From assembly GCA_946811185.2 (NCBI GenBank), contig OX328107.1, positions 15,217,565-15,281,564 on the forward strand: a stretch of 64,000 nt of DNA. The letters are read 5' to 3'. Below the pieces are notes generated by a model. That model saw nothing but the letters and a program-made list of their open reading frames with translations. It did not search any database and was not told where the DNA came from. Numbering within the stretch: position 1 is the stretch's first letter; each line of letters starts with the position of its first letter. The position numbers and the translations under genes are program-made. Below, one piece after another: positions 60,570 through 64,000 of this stretch. The DNA is from Hippopus hippopus (lineage: Eukaryota; Mollusca; Bivalvia; Cardiida; Cardiidae).

Positions 60570-61877
60570 TTAGTAATCTGTGATGATTTCTCTCAAACTG
60601 TTGATTTCGATCTGATTGTCAAATTCAGCAAAAACAATAACGTTGACCACTGCTGCCAAGGCTTGGGCGAATTGAAGCTCAATTCGAAGACTTCCAGTTT
60701 TTATAGGGTGAAGTTGACCTTCTTCACTGCCTTGATCAGCTGTCAAATCGTACCCCCACAAACATTATCCACCAGCATAATCTTCTTTGGCAATATCAAA
60801 TGATTTATTGAGTCCAAAGGCTGAGACAGCCTGATACATTGACAAATATGATTTCAAATACAAGCCATTTTCAAAGTCAGGCTCAAAGGGTCTGTTATGA
60901 ATACTGTGACCATTACATGATACATCTACTTTTGACAGATTGAAATGTTGAAAGAAAAATGGATTGGTATCATAACCTCCATTATAACTAGCATTTGTTA
61001 CCATTGCAATGAAAACACGTTTCGGAAGCTGTCCTTGAAACAAATGATCTTCAACTTTAGACTGAAGTCCATTACCAATGGTAAAAGTCTTTACTTCTAC
61101 TCTGCGGATAGGAATTTTCATGTTTTGCTGAGAAATAATTTGATTTAGATCATTCGCAATAACAGGCAACAATTCGACATTTCGCATATGTAGACTGACT
61201 GATTCCAATACAATTTTTGCAGCTGGTGCACCAGTACCTCCCGTAAGACAAAAGTTTGATGAAGCTCTGTTTAATCTAAGTCTGATTTCAATACCGTTAG
61301 GTAAATATTTTTCTTGCTGAAATAGATCAAGATGCAATCGTCCGAAAAGCTCTGCAGTTCTGCTTAGTGTAATTACACCGATTCTTCCTCGTAATCCTTC
61401 ATTATTCCCATCATGGTTGAGTGCTCCGAATTGTCCACTGGTGTCTTCGATCCAAAGTACACCAGCTTTCAAAAACGTACTCTTGCAATCGGCATTATAT
61501 GACAGAAGATTTTCGATATATGCTCTGTATGGATAGGTGTCTGAATTACTGTTGATTAGTTTATTATTTAGATACAAATCGATACTGCTAAACATACTGT
61601 GCATGAAATTGTTTACAGGGGCTACATTTGAGCCGGCATCTAAATTGCTACCATCTGCTTTAACGATTTTGAATTTGATATACAAATACGATTGTGATAA
61701 ATCTGTCCAATGTTCGGTTTGAGGTGGTATGATGAATTCTATCGGTGAATTGTTTGTCAAAGATGATATTGGAAAATGTTCAACCCATTGACTTTCTTGC
61801 ATCGTTGTCAATGTGGGTGGTACAGAAACAACACCGAGTTCTGATTTACTGCATTCGCAAGATCCGCTTTGCATCAT
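60570..61877 (-). pseudogene. MCP: Major capsid protein interrupted by one in-frame stop
   Basis: Hexon-like capsid: PPQTEHWTDLSQSYLYIKFK, MHSMFSSIDLYLNNKLINSN, RLHLDLFQQEKYLPNG and KIPIRRVEVKTFTIG follow the family pattern, and the last 64 codons (IELQFAQALAAVVNVIVFAE, FDNQIEI) form the usual C-terminal strand set. A TAA at 60765-60767 separates this tail in the same frame. Start taken at the ATG at 61877 (MMQSGSC); the upstream TTG is not a credible start. This may be a recent nonsense mutation, read-through or sequence error. Confidence 0.88.
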
Positions 61878-61923
61878 TTTCAAAAAAGATTTTCAAAAAA
61901 AGATTTTTTCAAAAGATTTTTTC

Positions 61924-62303
61924 TCAATCAAATATATCAAGCGGCCTCGGTCTAGTGTAATGATTTCTTTGTCTTTTATTAATAATCTTACCCCTGTGAG
62001 ATCGAGAAGATAAATGACGTGTCTTTTGTGATTTTCGTTTATTTATCCCAGGTATTAACTGTTGCGCTAAATTATGAACAGATTGTTTTCCCCGCGAGAC
62101 TGCAACTTTTTTGGGGTTTTTACCACGTAAAAAGATATCTTCTGCTGCACGTATTCCTTGTTTGATTCCTTCTTTTTTATAGCATTAAAACCAGATTTGA
62201 TCAAGGGTTTAAGCAATGGAGTCACTGTTTTAAGTGCTGATCTAAATAGGGAACCTAGTCCATACCCATACTGATGTTTTACGCCACGATAAACTGGCAG
62301 CAT
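61924..62303 (-). pseudogene. Basic core-like protein with frameshift
   Basis: N-terminal part: HQYGYGLGSLFRSALKTVTP then LLKPLIKSGFNAI, an amphipathic core-protein pattern shared with the 132-aa gene of element 2. At an A6 run (T6 on plus, 62173-62178) the frame changes. The second frame continues to a stop at 61924-61926 and is rich in Arg/Lys (for example KRKSQKTRHLSSRSHRG), as expected for a DNA-condensing core protein. Again a homopolymer is at the break. Confidence 0.72.
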
Positions 62304-62352
62304 TTTTTTGTCAATGTGTTAGTTTAATTATTTCAAAATATCAAATATTTTT

Positions 62353-63249
62353 TTATTTTTTCTGTCTGAAATGTAACTTGACGATTGTCTTACCAGTAAT
62401 GAAATGAAACGATATGCCAGAATCCCCTGTTATTTGAATGTGAATAGTATCGAAATCAGATTTCGAAACGGGGATATAATGCGGTAATGTAATATCATGG
62501 TTGATATGTTGGGCTTCATAATTATTTTCAACTGATTCGGTTGGTTTGAACTGTAAAACACGAAGTATGGGAGCAAATGTATCACCCACTATAGTGTGTT
62601 CAGCAATATCTGAATAAACAAACAGATGGTTGTAGCCAGCATCAATGTTAGGACTGTATTTAAATGCATTTAAAAATCTTCTACCCGGATAAATCACCTC
62701 CTGTTGAAATTCTGGCGATCCTCCCAGTTTTAAAAACAGCGATGAGTGGAATTTGATTCCGGTTTTTGTAATATTTCTGATTGCAAGTTTCGGACGTTTG
62801 GATGAGGTTGAATAGCTAATAGACAGTAGCATTGAATTCTTTTGAAGGATACCCGATAGGTTATTTCGAACCAATTCATCGATCACCTCTATAATATGCT
62901 TTGGTGAAGTGTAACTACCCGGTGGAAAGGTAAATAGAATTGACCATTTTTCTGCTCTACCTTTATCGTCTCGCCTTAATACAGTTATCTCCATATTATC
63001 TCTTTTTTTATCTACCGCTACTATTGCATTGTATAAACCGTTATCTGCAGTTATAATTTCGAACTTTGCTTCTTGTTCACTTACGTTTAAAAACTGAGAG
63101 GGGGTAATAAGTTGAACTAATGCAACTTCCCAATTTTCCCTATCAATATGAACTGTCTTTGGTAAATGAACTTTAAAACAGCACTGTGTGTTGTTCGGAT
63201 AAAGGTTTATGGAACTATCGCTAGGTAGAGTAACATAAAACGAATTCAT
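62353..63249 (-). CDS. Penton/minor-capsid-like protein (298 aa)
   Basis: Beta-rich: MNSFYVTLPSDSSINLYPNN, NWEVALVQLITPSQF, then YNHLFVYSDIAEHTIVGDTF, ITLPHYIPVSKSDF and TGKTIVKLHFRQKK. The first and last thirds match the element 2 257-aa protein in pattern. Gene order (integrase, small TM, this, core, MCP) supports a vertex or minor capsid role. Intact frame. Confidence 0.75.
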   Translation of the reverse strand: MNSFYVTLPSDSSINLYPNNTQCCFKVHLPKTVHIDRENWEVALVQLITPSQFLNVSEQEAKFEIITADNGLYNAIVAVDKKRDNMEITVLRRDDKGRAEKWSILFTFPPGSYTSPKHIIEVIDELVRNNLSGILQKNSMLLSISYSTSSKRPKLAIRNITKTGIKFHSSLFLKLGGSPEFQQEVIYPGRRFLNAFKYSPNIDAGYNHLFVYSDIAEHTIVGDTFAPILRVLQFKPTESVENNYEAQHINHDITLPHYIPVSKSDFDTIHIQITGDSGISFHFITGKTIVKLHFRQKK

Positions 63250-63261
63250 TTTTTTAATATT

Positions 63262-63567
63262 TTATTTTTTACTGTCAATGAAATCAAGTCCTGGTTGTTT
63301 TTGTTCTGTCTTTGTGAATTTTAACCCCGGAGATAGGAGAATATATCCGAGTGAACTACTTAACAGTATCAACCACAATTCACCATCCTGACTTTGAATA
63401 CTTAAATGTACTATGGAGGTTGCAATAATTGCGTAAATGACTATTATCTGTGAAATATATGTAAACTGATTCTTTGGAACACGATTTCCACAGCAGCTGT
63501 AATTTTTAGTACCAACACTATCGATACTTTTTGTCGCGCACTCAATGTTTGACTGTGAATTCATCAT
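63262..63567 (-). CDS. 101-aa two-TM membrane protein
   Basis: Short Cys-bearing N-terminus (KNYSCCGNRVPKNQ), then two hydrophobic spans (YISQIIVIYAIIATSIVHLS and LWLILLSSSLGYILLSPGL) and a polar tail. Conserved position next to the penton-like gene; probably a virion or host-membrane protein. TATAAAAAG lies about 20 bp before the ATG. Confidence 0.65.
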   Translation of the reverse strand: MMNSQSNIECATKSIDSVGTKNYSCCGNRVPKNQFTYISQIIVIYAIIATSIVHLSIQSQDGELWLILLSSSLGYILLSPGLKFTKTEQKQPGLDFIDSKK

Positions 63568-63589
63568 AAATGTGCTGTCTTTTTATAAG

Positions 63590-63660
63590 ATATTTTTATT
63601 ATAAGATTTTTTTATCTATAAGATTTTTTATCTATAAGATTTTTTATCTATAAGATTTTT
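63590..63660. repeat. Tandem ATCTATAAGATTTTTT repeat
   Basis: About four 16-18-bp units overlapping the integrase stop codon. They may hold the promoter of the two-TM gene. Confidence 0.8.
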
Positions 63661-64000
63661 TTCCCTTCAAAGACAGCAAATGGGATTCTGGTATCCAACT
63701 TTGAAATTTTTTTGGATAGCCTTTCCAATTGACTTTTATTTCTTTGATTAATTTTTTGCCCTCACGCCTTGTACGTCTATCAAGAACTGAATCAATTTCA
63801 TAGACTTCATCATCTTTTATTAATTGAAGTTCGTATTCATAATAAGTTCCCAAAATTTGTTCACCCTGTAAATCTTTTATTTTATAGGTGATAGGTGAAA
63901 ATGTCTTGTTAACATGAGTGATTACAAATATTTCTTGCGTCCAATTTGGTAAATAGCCCTTATCAAATGCACGTTTTGTTTTATTGATCCGAACACGATC
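63644..64000 (-). CDS. INT: Integrase C-terminus with chromodomain (partial)
   Basis: Open to the window edge. It reads RVRINKTKRAFDKGYLPNWT, then SPITYKIKDLQGEQILGTYY and a chromodomain VNWKGYPKKFQSWIPESHL. This matches, in order, the post-catalytic region of the element 2 integrase (VRITKKKKTF, SPITYKIKDFNGEEIQGTFY, VKWKGYPDEFNSWV). The catalytic DDE core is outside the window. Confidence 0.88.
   Translation of the reverse strand, partial: DRVRINKTKRAFDKGYLPNWTQEIFVITHVNKTFSPITYKIKDLQGEQILGTYYEYELQLIKDDEVYEIDSVLDRRTRREGKKLIKEIKVNWKGYPKKFQSWIPESHLLSLKGKKSYR

Larger units (their letters stand above)
56504..64000. mobile_element. Element 3: partial Polinton-like element, sister family to element 1
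   Basis: Left end AGTAGTATAGG with a 20-bp terminal hairpin; the right end is outside the window. The arm (56504 to about 59500) has homologues of both element 1 arm genes plus two further small genes, with the same promoter cassettes and histone-type stem-loops. The core, all on minus, runs integrase, two-TM protein, penton-like, core, major capsid, 154-aa unknown, protease. Capsid, core and protease are interrupted. ATPase and PolB, if present, are further right. Confidence 0.88.

Overview
This is animal nuclear DNA, most likely from a mollusc and probably a bivalve; the species call is weak. It carries a spliced host gene, dense families of short palindromic interspersed repeats, and three large virus-like DNA transposons of the Polinton/Maverick (adintovirus-like) class.

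Host gene: twelve exons of an SLCO (OATP, organic anion transporter) gene lie on the minus strand from 30547 down to 2169. All exons join in phase. The first exon or exons lie to the right and the C-terminal exons to the left of the window. Introns are filled with short hairpin repeats.

Element 1 (3492-17973) sits in one intron of that gene, has a perfect 6-bp target duplication (CGGGGG), and has gene-bearing terminal inverted repeats of about 3.5-3.8 kb. Its core encodes an intact 1349-aa protein-primed-type DNA polymerase B, a CCHC zinc-knuckle protein and three small unknown proteins. It shows no integrase, ATPase, protease or capsid gene.

Element 2 (30716-47634) is an AT-rich, nearly complete Polinton with 351-bp inverted repeats and a perfect 6-bp duplication (GGAAAA). 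It carries paired RING-type genes, a fibre, an adenain-like protease, a PLA2-integrase region, a packaging ATPase, penton-like and major capsid proteins, core proteins, SAP-type DNA binders and PolB. Two frameshifts are visible.

Element 3 (56504 to beyond 64000) has the same kind of arm as element 1, but its core carries protease, major capsid, core, penton-like and integrase genes. Several are broken at homopolymers or by a stop codon. Elements 1 and 3 therefore show complementary gene sets behind related ends.

The most striking signal is shared by elements 1 and 3. Their small arm genes and the element 3 capsid gene are followed by hairpins matching the animal replication-dependent histone mRNA 3' stem-loop (6-bp stem, UUUC loop, then ACCA and purine-rich GAAAG in most copies); 21 copies were counted. 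Four of the small genes (five promoter copies) have promoters with an E2F-type TTTCCCGC site, a TGACGTCA (CRE/ATF) site, a TATA box and, in most, CCAAT boxes. I infer that these elements tie early gene expression to host S phase using histone-style RNA processing. Terminal hairpins immediately inside each element tip are a second unusual feature.
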